Below are positions 37,370 to 46,610 of a DNA stretch of 64,000 bases, one piece after another (the first letter of the stretch is position 1; each line of letters opens with the position of its first letter). The notes beneath the pieces are model-generated. The model had not been told where the DNA came from, searched no databases, and saw only the letters and a list, made by a program, of their open reading frames with translations. A program made the translations under genes and the position numbers. Origin of the DNA: JAKAGZ01 sp963772675 (GTDB taxonomy: Bacteria > Bacteroidota > Ignavibacteria > Ignavibacteriales > Ignavibacteriaceae); contig CAVYYF010000003.1 of assembly GCA_963772675.1 (NCBI GenBank), positions 124,001-188,000 of the forward strand, written 5' to 3'.

Positions 37370-40300
37370 TTAAAAGTATGCTCTGAATTCCGCTCTTAAA
37401 GTATGAATCACCTTACCGGCTCCCTGCCATCTTCCCTGGTAACTTACAGTTGATTGCAAATTAGATCCAATGCGATAATCAAAATTAACAGCCCATAAAT
37501 AGTTTTTGCCAACCAGATTACCTTCGGTTAATTCGAAAGGTAAAAAGTTGTTATTTTCATTTCCATTTAACTCTGTTCGGTCAATTTCTATCCTTAATCT
37601 GCCTGTTCCTGCAAAAGATAAGTTCATTCTAATTGATTCTGAATTAAGATCAATAACTGTAGGAACCGCCGGAAAATAATCAGTACTTCTTCCAACTTTA
37701 AAAGCAAAACCAACTTCAATATTGTTTTCCGGTCTGTATGAAAAATCAGTATTTATGAAATTGCTGGTAATTTTTCTCTGCCTGTTTGATACTGATATCT
37801 GGCCTGCAGCTAGGTTATCATTTTTATTTACAAAATCTGTCTGATTACTTATTTCCTGTACTAATTTTGTTCTAAGCCTTATACTTCTTTCCCGGTTATA
37901 TGTTTTTACAGGACCATCATTATACTGGTTCAAACTTTTTGTTTGTGCAAACCTGAAGCGCAACGAAAAATCCTGAGCATTTTCAAAAAGATAAACATCC
38001 TGTTGGATATAATTTGAGCCACTAATTGTTTTGTTTTCATTTTGAAAAGCTGAGAACTGCAACAAGTATATCTTCTTATAATCTTCCTCCCTCGTATTCT
38101 CTTCCACACGCCAGAAAGTTTCAGTAGTTAAAGGTTTTAATAGCTTGCCAAAGAATGAATATTTATCAAAAATATCTCCATAACTGACCCGCCAGTTAGT
38201 ACTGGTTTTTAGATTTATAACAGGATATAATTCTTCCGTGGGAACAGTAACTAAGATATAATTTCCGTCATAAAGAGTAAGCTCAAATTCATTTTCGTCG
38301 GCTATTCCATTATGATTCAGATCGCCAAGATATTTATAATTCCCTGTCCCTTTTTGGACAAGCAAAAATACCTTTTGTAATTTTGCAGATTTCTGAGTTG
38401 CAACTTCATAGTAAACGTTGCCTGAAAGTACAGGATCCCAAAATTTCATGTTCGTTCTGGAACGGACCAGTATAGTCTGATTATCGAGATACCCTAGTTT
38501 CTTAAACGCTTCACTGTAATTTTTATTCCGAACCGTGATATTTAAATTTTCATTAAATGAACTACTGCCATTGTATGTCGCTTCCAAAGTAGCTCCTGTT
38601 GAAGACGATTGTTTTTGCATGTTCCCATTTATTGGCAGATAATCATTCCGTAATGAATACTTAACTGCAACATTTAGTCCTTCAATTCCAACCAGCGAAA
38701 TAAACGGATCAATCTCTAAATATTTCAAACTTGTGGCAAGCAGTGAATCGCCAGTATTATAAATATCTTTTTTGTTTTCCGCCAAAAAACTAACTCCTGG
38801 TTTAAAATTACCAAGAAGATAATAACCAGATCCGGTCTGACGCAGCCAATTGCTGCTTATGGAAATATCCCGTGTACTTACATAATCAAAATTATATTCA
38901 AATCTGTACTTTTTGCTATCGGAAAGGACCAAAGTATTATTATACCTGTCGGATTTAAATTCATTTCCTCTTCTTAAAAATCCGAAGGAAGAAGTAACAT
39001 TTAATTCATCAACAGGTGAGTAATTCAGATCTAATTTTCTAAGATGTTCATCAGCGTTTTGTGATGAATCAGTAATATTATAATACCTGCTAAATTCTAC
39101 AGCATTGAAACGATCGAGAGAAGTAAACCTGCTCTGGATGAACCTATCCTGATAAGATAATCCTGCTTTACCAAAATTTATATTTCCAAGCGCTATTTTT
39201 TGCGGATCTATCCTGATAAATACATTTGTTGCTGCACCAAAATTATCTTTGTTATCAAGTGTTGAAAATTTATTCTTGTCCCAGTTGCTTCCCGCAAGTT
39301 CGACACTTATCAAAATGTCATCCTTAGGTCGGAAGTCAAGAACAATATTCCCAAATTGTTTTGATTCGGGCATCGGCAAGTAAATAACCGGCGCATAACT
39401 TCCCTGGTTAATTCCAACCCATGAATAATTTCCAAGGCTTTGTTTCTGATAGTCACCCAGCCCCTGCCCGACAAAACTGAATGATACGTTATAAATTGCG
39501 GTAGAATCACCGGGATTGTATTTATAGTATGAGTACGGTTGAGCATTAATCAGAGTGTCGATTTTCTGATAAACTCCGTGAACATTTCCGAGTGAATCAG
39601 GTAAAGCAAGACTTACTCCGCTTTTTATTGCTTTTCTTCTATTGTCGCCGGCATTTCTTAGAATCGTTTTATCCGAATCTGAAAGAGAGATGTCAATCGG
39701 CGCATTCTCATCATCACCTTCCTGCAAGTATTGAAATTTTATTCCGAGTTTATCATTAAAGACTTTTGTTTCAACGCCAGCACCAAGAAAATTCCTGGCG
39801 AATCTTCTATCGGTATATTCAAAATCAACAGAAATTCTGCTGGCAGAAGTAATTAATCTGTTTGGAGTGAAAGTAACTTCAGCATTGGAATAATCAATAG
39901 TGTAATCATTCCTTTCGCCTCTTTTCATTTCAATTCCGTCAACATAAATTTTTTCGGTTCCGGCGATTACAATAATATCCGGTTCGTTATTTATTCCCGA
40001 AAGTCTGTAAGGTCCCTGGACTCCATCCTGTCCTGTAAATTTATTCGTTGTGAATTTACCGGTTGAACTTGCAATTGAAAAATATGCGCTGTCATTTCCA
40101 TAATAATATTCACCTAACAATCCCTGTAATTTTCTGTTGACCACTCCGAACTCACCAAACCTTTTCTCCAATTGATAATCTCCGAAGGTTCCCGCCGCTC
40201 TAGGATGTTTTATCTGAATAAAAACTTTGTCAAGTTCATCCAGTCTTTCAGTATTTCCTTCAGGCTGAATTGGAGTGTTTTCATCAGTTAATGCAGCTAC

Positions 40301-40852
40301 AAGTTCTATTTCATCCGATAATCTTCCTGAAAGCTGAAGCCTGAATCCGCTGTTGAGAGATAAATCTTTATTAGTCCCGATTGTAAAACCGCGTACCAAT
40401 GTACCGCTTCTTTCGATTCCGCTTCCAAAAATTGATTCGGCAGTAAAGCCCTGTGATTCATTCCTAATTATTCTGATCGTGTCCTTAGAAGATTCATTAT
40501 ACTTATAGACAAGGCTTCTTCTTTTGTACTCTTTCTTTAATGAAAGTCTAAAAGTTTGATAGGTAATAATTAAGGTATCGAATGCAGAATATTTCAGATT
40601 TTTATCAAGGGAAAACTCTCCCTTTGAATAAGAAATTGTATAATCATTTTTATTCAGAATTTTTCCCATGAGGTACAGGGTTTCAGAAAAAGGAATTATC
40701 GATAAAGCAGAAATTTTATAAATATTGTCAAGGCGGACTACAAGTGTATCGGAAACTGTTTCAGTGTAATATTTTTCTTGTGCTGAAGCTGAAGCCAGAA
40801 AAATTATTGTTGAAATAATAACAACCGGCAGATTTTTAAGAATAAATTTCAA
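37370..40852 (-). CDS. Large outer-membrane beta-barrel protein, unrecognised
   Basis: An 1160-residue exported protein with a signal peptide (ILKNLPVVIISTIIFLASASAQ). After about 130 residues, most of the chain consists of alternating amphipathic strands and ends in an aromatic terminus (AEFRAYF), typical of outer-membrane barrels. A YTIDYSNAEVTFTPNRLI segment near 300 recalls SprA-type proteins. Near residue 842 a DLNHNGIADENEFE loop looks like a calcium-binding EF-hand or thrombospondin type-3 loop. It is about half as long as SprA and lacks other recognisable domains, so I give no function. It is the first gene before the Nudix gene (22 bases). Confidence 0.75.
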   Translation of the reverse strand: MKFILKNLPVVIISTIIFLASASAQEKYYTETVSDTLVVRLDNIYKISALSIIPFSETLYLMGKILNKNDYTISYSKGEFSLDKNLKYSAFDTLIITYQTFRLSLKKEYKRRSLVYKYNESSKDTIRIIRNESQGFTAESIFGSGIERSGTLVRGFTIGTNKDLSLNSGFRLQLSGRLSDEIELVAALTDENTPIQPEGNTERLDELDKVFIQIKHPRAAGTFGDYQLEKRFGEFGVVNRKLQGLLGEYYYGNDSAYFSIASSTGKFTTNKFTGQDGVQGPYRLSGINNEPDIIVIAGTEKIYVDGIEMKRGERNDYTIDYSNAEVTFTPNRLITSASRISVDFEYTDRRFARNFLGAGVETKVFNDKLGIKFQYLQEGDDENAPIDISLSDSDKTILRNAGDNRRKAIKSGVSLALPDSLGNVHGVYQKIDTLINAQPYSYYKYNPGDSTAIYNVSFSFVGQGLGDYQKQSLGNYSWVGINQGSYAPVIYLPMPESKQFGNIVLDFRPKDDILISVELAGSNWDKNKFSTLDNKDNFGAATNVFIRIDPQKIALGNINFGKAGLSYQDRFIQSRFTSLDRFNAVEFSRYYNITDSSQNADEHLRKLDLNYSPVDELNVTSSFGFLRRGNEFKSDRYNNTLVLSDSKKYRFEYNFDYVSTRDISISSNWLRQTGSGYYLLGNFKPGVSFLAENKKDIYNTGDSLLATSLKYLEIDPFISLVGIEGLNVAVKYSLRNDYLPINGNMQKQSSSTGATLEATYNGSSSFNENLNITVRNKNYSEAFKKLGYLDNQTILVRSRTNMKFWDPVLSGNVYYEVATQKSAKLQKVFLLVQKGTGNYKYLGDLNHNGIADENEFELTLYDGNYILVTVPTEELYPVINLKTSTNWRVSYGDIFDKYSFFGKLLKPLTTETFWRVEENTREEDYKKIYLLQFSAFQNENKTISGSNYIQQDVYLFENAQDFSLRFRFAQTKSLNQYNDGPVKTYNRERSIRLRTKLVQEISNQTDFVNKNDNLAAGQISVSNRQRKITSNFINTDFSYRPENNIEVGFAFKVGRSTDYFPAVPTVIDLNSESIRMNLSFAGTGRLRIEIDRTELNGNENNNFLPFELTEGNLVGKNYLWAVNFDYRIGSNLQSTVSYQGRWQGAGKVIHTLRAEFRAYF

Positions 40853-41113
40853 GCGATGAAAATTTTTTATTGAAAATGAATCTAAAATTATTTGACTACT
40901 GATTGCGGCTAAAACAGAAAATATATGTCAACCACCATAGCCCGGAACCATAAAAAAGAATATCACCTTTTATTTCAATCCTGAATTTACCAACCCTCAA
41001 AATGCTCTAAAATGCATAAATTTCAACCATTTGCACAGATATTTCCCTTCAAAGTCGGACAATATTTTATTATTTTAGTAAGGGCAATTTAAGTTAATAA
41101 TAAGAAAGTTTGT

Positions 41114-41407
41114 ATGATAGAAAAGATACGGAAAGCAGCCTCAAAAAAGATTGTTTATACTCCTCACGCTGTTATTCAGATCACGAACCTTGAGAGAATG
41201 ATTGAACCGGAAGAAATCAGGAAAGTAATAAACAGAGGTGAAATCGTGGAAAATTATCCATTTGATCTGCGTGGAAACACCTGCCTAATCTTAGGACGTG
41301 GAGTTAACAACAGGCCGATTCATGTTGTCTGTACTCCGTCAGACTTCTGCCTGATGGTAATTACAGCTTACATTCCTTCTGAAATAAAATGGGGTCCTGG
41401 ATTTTAA
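41114..41407 (+). CDS. DUF4258 protein, possible toxin
   Basis: A 97-residue protein that looks like DUF4258. Its order of motifs is TPHAVIQITNLERMI, IRKVINRGEIVENYP, CLILGRGVNNRPIHVVC and a terminal YIPSEIKWGPGF. The family is related in fold to RelE/BrnT-like toxins. It is followed 15 bases later by a YgiT-like zinc-finger gene, a common partnership in toxin-antitoxin-type pairs. It may also be a lone regulator; toxicity is inferred only from the pair and fold. The gap upstream (40853-41113) separates it from the divergent barrel gene and shows no other gene. Confidence 0.8.
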   Translation: MIEKIRKAASKKIVYTPHAVIQITNLERMIEPEEIRKVINRGEIVENYPFDLRGNTCLILGRGVNNRPIHVVCTPSDFCLMVITAYIPSEIKWGPGF

Positions 41408-41422
41408 AACCAGGGAGGCCAC

Positions 41423-41659
41423 GTGGTCTGTCTAAAATGTTATTGCGACACTGAAAGAAAATTCAGCCCGTTTAATATTAAGCGTGAAAGCTTCGAATTA
41501 ACTTTTAAGGAAGTTCCATCCTGGGTATGCCCAACCTGCAACGAAGTTTACTTTGATGAATCCGATGTGGAAATTCTCCACAAAACTGTCACAAGTCTTG
41601 ACGAGCAGTCAGTAAAATTAAAGGATGCAATAGTTTACTGGCCAGACAATACAAAGTAA
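41423..41659 (+). CDS. YgiT-type zinc-finger protein, possible antitoxin
   Basis: A 78-residue protein with two CxxC knuckles (C3/C6 and C36/C39). This is the YgiT/MqsA-N zinc finger that binds a toxin in the MqsRA system, with the FxEVPxWVCPTCNEVYFDE core visible. It lacks the MqsA C-terminal DNA-binding helix-turn-helix, so it is the short form. The start is GTG at 41423 with GGGAGG upstream, 15 bases after the DUF4258 stop. It probably neutralises its neighbour if the pair is a toxin-antitoxin system. Confidence 0.8.
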   Translation: MVCLKCYCDTERKFSPFNIKRESFELTFKEVPSWVCPTCNEVYFDESDVEILHKTVTSLDEQSVKLKDAIVYWPDNTK

Positions 41660-41981
41660 CCTTTATTCGAAAATTCTGACGAGAGCAAATCTATTCATTC
41701 GTAAACTATCCCCTTATAACAAAAATATAAAATTTCTGAGTAACATTTTTATTAGAAATATTAACGAAAGTGGTTTTTTATCTTCTGCTTTTTAACTTCA
41801 GTAATAATACCGAGATACATTTAACCGCTCGCGCAAATTGTTAGCCTTGATTTTTAGAAGAAATTTTGCGTAACTTAATTTAGCTGTGAGCTAAAATGTA
41901 AATTATATAGCTGTTAGTTATTAACCAAATGTCATCAATTGCACTGATGACTGCCACTCAATTTTCTTCTAAGGGGCAACC
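41660..41981. other. 322-base intergenic region with two short hairpins
   Basis: No gene is seen in this AT-rich stretch before the receiver gene. It contains a 7-bp hairpin TTTAGCT-gtg-AGCTAAA at 41879-41895, not followed by a T-run, and a perfect inverted repeat at 41931-41951 described separately. A TATATAG-like element lies at 41905-41911. The region presumably holds the receiver's promoter and 5' leader. Confidence 0.5.
41931..41951 (+). promoter_or_regulatory. 7-bp inverted repeat before the receiver gene
   Basis: GTCATCA-ATTGCAC-TGATGAC is a perfect 7+7 inverted repeat, 30 bases upstream of the response-regulator ATG. It could be an operator or a leader hairpin. AGGGG precedes the ATG. 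Confidence 0.4.
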
Positions 41982-42371
41982 ATGATGAGCAAAAAGCCAA
42001 AATTACTTATTGTAGAAGACGACAAAATTACTGTTGACGTACTTAAAATATACTTAGGGAAAATATATAGTCTAGATTGGGTCATTACAGGTAAAGATGC
42101 CTTAAAGAAAGCAAAGGATAATAATTATGACGGCTTTTTAATGGATATCGGACTGCCCGGCAATATGAACGGAATTGAAACGACAAAAAACCTGAAAGAA
42201 ATTAAAGGCTATGAGAATAAGCCTTTTATTGCAATTACCGCCTATGCCATGAAGGGCGACAAAGAACATTTTCTTTCGCAGGGGCTGACGCACTACATTG
42301 TGAAGCCGTTTAACAAACAGGGTCTTTTAGAGACTTTAGCAAAAGCGTTGAACAACGAGGTTGATAAGTAA
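41982..42371 (+). CDS. Stand-alone response-regulator receiver (CheY-like)
   Basis: A 129-residue protein that is only a receiver domain, with no output domain. The phospho-acceptor is D55 in FLMDIGLPG; the metal-binding acidic pair is D13-D14 (VEDD), the switch threonine T86 (AITAY) and the lysine K108 (VKPF). The IGLPGNMNGIETTK loop and length are typical of receivers from hybrid kinases and phosphorelay carriers. No histidine kinase lies nearby. It is probably an orphan that docks to a distant kinase or flagellum-like target; the partner is unknown. Confidence 0.92.
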   Translation: MMSKKPKLLIVEDDKITVDVLKIYLGKIYSLDWVITGKDALKKAKDNNYDGFLMDIGLPGNMNGIETTKNLKEIKGYENKPFIAITAYAMKGDKEHFLSQGLTHYIVKPFNKQGLLETLAKALNNEVDK

Positions 42372-42710
42372 GTTATTGGCACATTAAGAGGGGCATTGGT
42401 TTATAAGCTGGCAATTCGCGTATTAGCCTCTATTTTTTGCCGCGAATGCACAAATAATTATTAGACAATTTGCTGATTTATATTCCAATGCTTCAGTAAC
42501 TTTCTAAAATTGTAAACTAAAATAATCTGCAAAAATCTGTTTTTTTTGCATAAAGAGCTGGATAATCTCTGATGAAGTGATATTTCTCAAACCAGTGCAT
42601 AGTCTATTTCTATAACTTGTTGCATATCATAGGTTTATTAAATACCTTTCAGATGCGGAAAATTACTCAGGGTAATTTTTTTCTATATATATTATAAAAA
42701 AGAGGAGATT
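42372..42710. other. 339-base intergenic region with terminator-like hairpins
   Basis: No gene seen. A weak stem AGAGG..GGC/GCCTCT followed by ATTTTTTG lies at about 42387-42438 and may end the receiver transcript. A bulged stem GCAATTCGCG/CGCGAATGC spans 42411-42449. Close to the next gene AAAATTAC-TCAGG-GTAATTTT is followed by Ts (42659-42681), which resembles an attenuator or terminator in the leader of the small barrel gene. Confidence 0.45.
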
Positions 42711-43283
42711 ATGAAAAAATTTGTTGCTCTGTTCGTAGTTATTCTTATGGCATTATTACTTGCTTCATGCGGTACTACTTATGCTCAATATGCCACTAAG
42801 GGTACGGTTGAATTAGGGGGTTCCGTTTCTTATTCCAGTACTACTGCTGTTTCTAATGGTACAACAGCTAGTGAATCCACGTCACTCTTTCAGTTCATGC
42901 CATACGCAAGTTATTTTTTCCTTGATAGTTTTTCTGTAGCCTTAAGCCCGGGAATTAATATTTTGAGTCCTGCCGGAGCTACAGATAATACTAAAATTTA
43001 TGGAATATTTGTTGTCCCTGGCTATACATTCAATATGAAAAGCAATGTATTTCCTTTTGTAGAAGGACTTGTAGGTTATACCGCACTTAAATCTGGCTCC
43101 ACCGATAACAGCGGAATTAGTTTCGGAGGCAAGGGTGGTATCAAAGTTATATTAGGAAAAAATGGAGCGGCCAGCTTTGGACTTTCCTATATGCTGATAA
43201 ATTTAAGTCCCTCAGGTGCCAGCAGCAGAAGCGGATTTAATAATTTCGCTTTTAGTGTTGGATATTCTGTATTTCTTAATTAA
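42711..43283 (+). CDS. Small outer-membrane beta-barrel protein
   Basis: A 190-residue exported protein of the OmpW/OMP_b-brl size class. Its first 26 residues have both a lipobox-like LLASC and an AQ-type cleavage site (CGTTYAQYA), so it may be a lipoprotein or an ordinary signal-peptidase I substrate. The mature part has alternating amphipathic strands, e.g. GTVELGGSVSYSSTTAV and FVEGLVGYTAL, and ends in SVGYSVFLN, consistent with an eight-strand barrel. GAGGAG precedes the ATG. It is a single gene followed by a terminator; no function can be assigned. Confidence 0.8.
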   Translation: MKKFVALFVVILMALLLASCGTTYAQYATKGTVELGGSVSYSSTTAVSNGTTASESTSLFQFMPYASYFFLDSFSVALSPGINILSPAGATDNTKIYGIFVVPGYTFNMKSNVFPFVEGLVGYTALKSGSTDNSGISFGGKGGIKVILGKNGAASFGLSYMLINLSPSGASSRSGFNNFAFSVGYSVFLN

Positions 43284-43347
43284 TAAAAGAAGGGATAAGA
43301 TTTTTAATTTTACTAATGATAAATTAAAATAATATTTAACCTTTTAT

Positions 43348-43399
43348 AAACCGGCAGTTGAGTTGAGTATTAAAATAAACTTCCTGTCGGTTTATTTTA
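43348..43399 (+). terminator. Terminator after the small barrel gene
   Basis: AAACCGGCAG (43348-43357) pairs with CTGTCGGTTT (43384-43393) with one G-T wobble and a 26-base loop. ATTTTATTATTTTTTT follows on the plus strand. It lies 64 bases after the barrel stop and just before the end of the convergent LolA-like gene. Confidence 0.7.
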
Positions 43400-44146
43400 T
43401 TATTTTTTTAATGCAGCCTTTGTAAACTTTGAAGCAGGTATATCTGCATTAAAGATTACAGAATCAATTGTATATTCAGTGCCGTTTCTATTTTGCAGCA
43501 AATCATGGTAAAGAATCTTTTTAGGATACCAGCGGTTCCCTGATTTAAATACTTCCAGCACTTCAGTTCTTTTCAAGGGTTTGCCGCTTTCCGCGTATCT
43601 CTCCTCTTTTAATGGTATCCATCTTTCTTTATCCACCCAGAGTTTTCTTCTAAAATATGTAATATCATCCAGTTTCGCGGTTAGATCAAGTACATAACAA
43701 TCCCTGCTATTTATTTTTTCCGAACCAGTGATTATTGCATTATACATATCTATCAATTTTCTATTTTCAGTTATATCTTCATATGAAAGATCAGATCCCA
43801 TCACAGATTGTCTTAATAAATGCCCGGAGATAGCTATAATTCTATCTGTTGGTTCAGGGAAATAAATCCAGACTTGGTCTTTTAACTTTAGCATTTTTTT
43901 CCCTCTTTCACGAGGCGGGTCAGTATATTCAACAAACGATTTATCTTTTCCCTCAATCCATATTTCGGATTTAATAGAACGCGTACCTGTTCTTCCATTG
44001 ATAACCATGGACGTCATGCTTAACGCTTTATCAAGGAACAAGTTTTTATCAACATGCTTTAATACATCCGTACCTGTAAGTTTCTGAGGAAATAGATTAA
44101 TGGTTAACACAACAATAATTCCAACAGTAGATAAATATTTATTCAT
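43400..44146 (-). CDS. LolA-like outer-membrane lipoprotein-sorting protein
   Basis: A 248-residue periplasmic protein with a signal peptide (NKYLSTVGIIVVLTINLFPQ). The body has the LolA_like fold pattern: MTSMVINGRTGTRSIKSEIW, RGKKMLKLKDQVWIYFPE, DCYVLDLTAKLDD and RRKLWVDKERWIPLKEERY, all alternating strands of an open barrel. LolA-type proteins carry lipid-modified cargo across the periplasm. It overlaps the second FtsX gene by four bases (ATGA), making it the last gene of the cassette. Whether its cargo is lipoproteins or lipids is unknown. Confidence 0.85.
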   Translation of the reverse strand: MNKYLSTVGIIVVLTINLFPQKLTGTDVLKHVDKNLFLDKALSMTSMVINGRTGTRSIKSEIWIEGKDKSFVEYTDPPRERGKKMLKLKDQVWIYFPEPTDRIIAISGHLLRQSVMGSDLSYEDITENRKLIDMYNAIITGSEKINSRDCYVLDLTAKLDDITYFRRKLWVDKERWIPLKEERYAESGKPLKRTEVLEVFKSGNRWYPKKILYHDLLQNRNGTEYTIDSVIFNADIPASKFTKAALKK

Positions 44147-45423
44147 ACTTCAAGTTCCTTGAATAGCGATGCAGTTTGTCTTTTAAATATCTGGACCCCT
44201 GAAAATGCTGTACCTATCAATGTAGCAAGCAAGCCGGGGATAAGACCAATGTAAAAACTTGTAATGTCGATTCTTGCTTTTATAATATTCGGCATAATAG
44301 TGGTTGAATTTCTAAGGGTATCACTTATATCTATTCCGACTTCCTGCATGTAATAAGACACCGCCAATCCTGATACGATACCAATTACTGAGCCAATTAA
44401 CCCGATGAAAATTGATTCATATAAAAGAGTTTTATAGATATTATCTTTTGTTTCTCCGAGCGCTAATCGTACTCCAAGTTCGCCGTATCGCCTGATCCCC
44501 GACATGAGTCCGGAGTTCAATAGGACGATTGACATTGCGAATAAAAATATACCGGTGATTATCAATCCAACTGTATTAACATATTGAAGATATTCTCTTA
44601 GTCCATTTTGATCGTCAAGAGTTAGCATAACTGGAGAAAACTGATCTTTCAGATTGTCAAGCTTATTGTTAAAATTATTTTTTATTTTTTCAGCTTCTCC
44701 GGATAAATAGAAATTATTCTTATTAAAACCTAAAATCACACTGGCACCGTCAGGCATTTCCAGCATGTTTTGAATATCAGAGAGATCTGAAATAATTGCG
44801 CCTCGATCCATCACTGCTATTCCAAATCTTACTGTACCCGAAACGATAAAATTCTGTACTGTCATAGAGCCGCCAGAATTTGTCGAAAGGAGTGTAACAG
44901 GGTCGCCTATCTTTATACCCATTTTTTCTGCGAGTACTTCACTTATAAGAATCTCCCCCCTTTTTTCGGGCATTTGTCCTTTTAGAATTGCTTTACCTAA
45001 GTTAAGTCTCCCGATTTCTTTAGACTCCTTACTGAAAAGATCCACAGCGAATCCAAAAACACGGTACTGTGCTTTTGTTTCACGATTTACATCCGGTACA
45101 TCCAGCAATCCTGTAAACTTTATCCTGGGTGTCCAGTCATACCCGGGATATTCATTGCTCAATGACTTTATAAGATTTGTTACACCTGTAAGCGCAAGAT
45201 CATTCGGCATTTGATTTGCCAATTTAGAATATTCCTTTGTCATTACCTTTAGATGCCCGGTATCCATAACTGCATTTGAATGAACCAATTCATTTATCTG
45301 GCCATTAATAAATGAATACACAACCGTGGTTAACAATACTCCGAATGCAACTACGATGACAGGAAACAAACTCCTGTGACGATCCCTTATCATACCTTTA
45401 ATTAAAAATCCTAGCATGATCAT
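44143..45423 (-). CDS. FtsX-like ABC permease, LolC/E type (second)
   Basis: A 426-residue permease with the four-helix FtsX layout: one membrane segment at about 15-37, a large periplasmic domain (38-285), and three further segments from about 290 (GLIITGIFLFAMSIVLLNSGL) to the end. The conserved RRYGELGVRLALGETK coupling stretch lies after the second segment. It overlaps the upstream permease by four bases (ATGA) and the LolA-like gene by four, so all three are translationally coupled. With its partner it would form the membrane part of a LolCDE-like exporter. Confidence 0.87.
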   Translation of the reverse strand: MIMLGFLIKGMIRDRHRSLFPVIVVAFGVLLTTVVYSFINGQINELVHSNAVMDTGHLKVMTKEYSKLANQMPNDLALTGVTNLIKSLSNEYPGYDWTPRIKFTGLLDVPDVNRETKAQYRVFGFAVDLFSKESKEIGRLNLGKAILKGQMPEKRGEILISEVLAEKMGIKIGDPVTLLSTNSGGSMTVQNFIVSGTVRFGIAVMDRGAIISDLSDIQNMLEMPDGASVILGFNKNNFYLSGEAEKIKNNFNNKLDNLKDQFSPVMLTLDDQNGLREYLQYVNTVGLIITGIFLFAMSIVLLNSGLMSGIRRYGELGVRLALGETKDNIYKTLLYESIFIGLIGSVIGIVSGLAVSYYMQEVGIDISDTLRNSTTIMPNIIKARIDITSFYIGLIPGLLATLIGTAFSGVQIFKRQTASLFKELEV

Positions 45424-46595
45424 TTCCCTTTAAGAGCAGCTGTTGGATTTAATTTCGTTATTCTGCGTGTGGGCAGAAAGCTGACAATAATAACAGAAAC
45501 AATAAGAATCATACCGGTCATAATAAATAGTTTTAATCCGTATTTGGGATAAAGAGTTAAACCGATAGCAAATTGGGATTGCTGCACCATTGTAGGAAGG
45601 ACTATCCCCTTTTTAGCCAGGTAATACAAAAGTGGAAATCCGTAAAGAACGGCTGCAAAAAGGGAGAATAAACCTATCATGCACCCTTCAAAAGCAAATA
45701 AAAGGTTAACGCTCCAATTTGTCATTCCAAGCGCAATCAAGGTTCCAATTTCCTTACGACGCTTGAAAATGGAAAGTACCTGTGCATCAAATACAGCCAG
45801 CAAGGCTATCCCGAGTAAAATGATGTAGAAAAAAGTAGAGTATATTTTTTTCCTTTTTATATTTTCATTAAGATCTTTTAGAAGGAAATCCTGATCTTTA
45901 AAAACCCAGTCGGAGCTGATTGTATTAATTTTATCCACATTATTTTTTAAAATTATTAAAGTCGCCTGCCCTGTGGCCTGCATCATCTTACGAAGTTTAT
46001 CCAAGGGAATCCAGATTTGCTCCCTATCATTAAGAGGCGCAGCGATATCTATTATCTTAATTATCCTGATATCGCCTGCATCAAAAGTTCCTTTGATATT
46101 ACGCCACCTAGTACTGACATAATCACCTGTTTTCAAACCGGAATTTTTTGCCATCCTCGAACCGATGAATCCAGGTATATAATCGGTATCGGAATATCCT
46201 TTCAGAATTGCAGCCGGAAGATTTACTACTTTTTGATCCGGGTCTATTCCATTGATTCGAACGGATTGTATATGATGCTCAGGAAATATTGAAGCAGAAA
46301 CGATCATTACAGGTGAGGCATTACCTTTTTCAATTTCTTTATTCAGATCAGCTGGAATTACAGAATGCGACATATCAAAAGTAAAGGGGTCATAAGGATC
46401 AAAATTTTTCTGCCAAAACTGCCCGCCCCCGACATTTGAGTCTATCTCAGCATCTTTAACCTGTTCTGAAAGTCCATCATACAATCCTTCAGTAAGTACT
46501 ATTGCAACAAATGCGAATGATAGTGCAATAATATTTAACCAGGCTCTGATACCGGAATGAGCAATATTTCTGAAAGCTAATTTTAGTAAAAACAT
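45420..46595 (-). CDS. FtsX-like ABC permease, LolC/E type (first)
   Basis: A 391-residue permease with the same layout as its neighbour: a segment at about 18-40, a periplasmic domain with NVGGGQFWQKNFDPYDPF and VVNLPAAILKGYSD, and three segments between 250 and 385. A DAQVLSIFKRRKEIGTLIALG coupling loop lies after segment two (residues 267-287), and a FLPTRRITKLNPTAALKG end is typical of FtsX permeases. The pair probably makes a heterodimer like LolC/LolE. It overlaps the next permease gene and lies 15 bases after the ATPase gene. Confidence 0.87.
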   Translation of the reverse strand: MFLLKLAFRNIAHSGIRAWLNIIALSFAFVAIVLTEGLYDGLSEQVKDAEIDSNVGGGQFWQKNFDPYDPFTFDMSHSVIPADLNKEIEKGNASPVMIVSASIFPEHHIQSVRINGIDPDQKVVNLPAAILKGYSDTDYIPGFIGSRMAKNSGLKTGDYVSTRWRNIKGTFDAGDIRIIKIIDIAAPLNDREQIWIPLDKLRKMMQATGQATLIILKNNVDKINTISSDWVFKDQDFLLKDLNENIKRKKIYSTFFYIILLGIALLAVFDAQVLSIFKRRKEIGTLIALGMTNWSVNLLFAFEGCMIGLFSLFAAVLYGFPLLYYLAKKGIVLPTMVQQSQFAIGLTLYPKYGLKLFIMTGMILIVSVIIVSFLPTRRITKLNPTAALKGK

Positions 46596-46610
46596 TTTAG
46601 AACCGGTTAC

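Noticed and set aside
37370..40852. SprA (type IX secretion translocon)
   Set aside because: It is about half the length and lacks the rest of the SprA domain order and neighbours.
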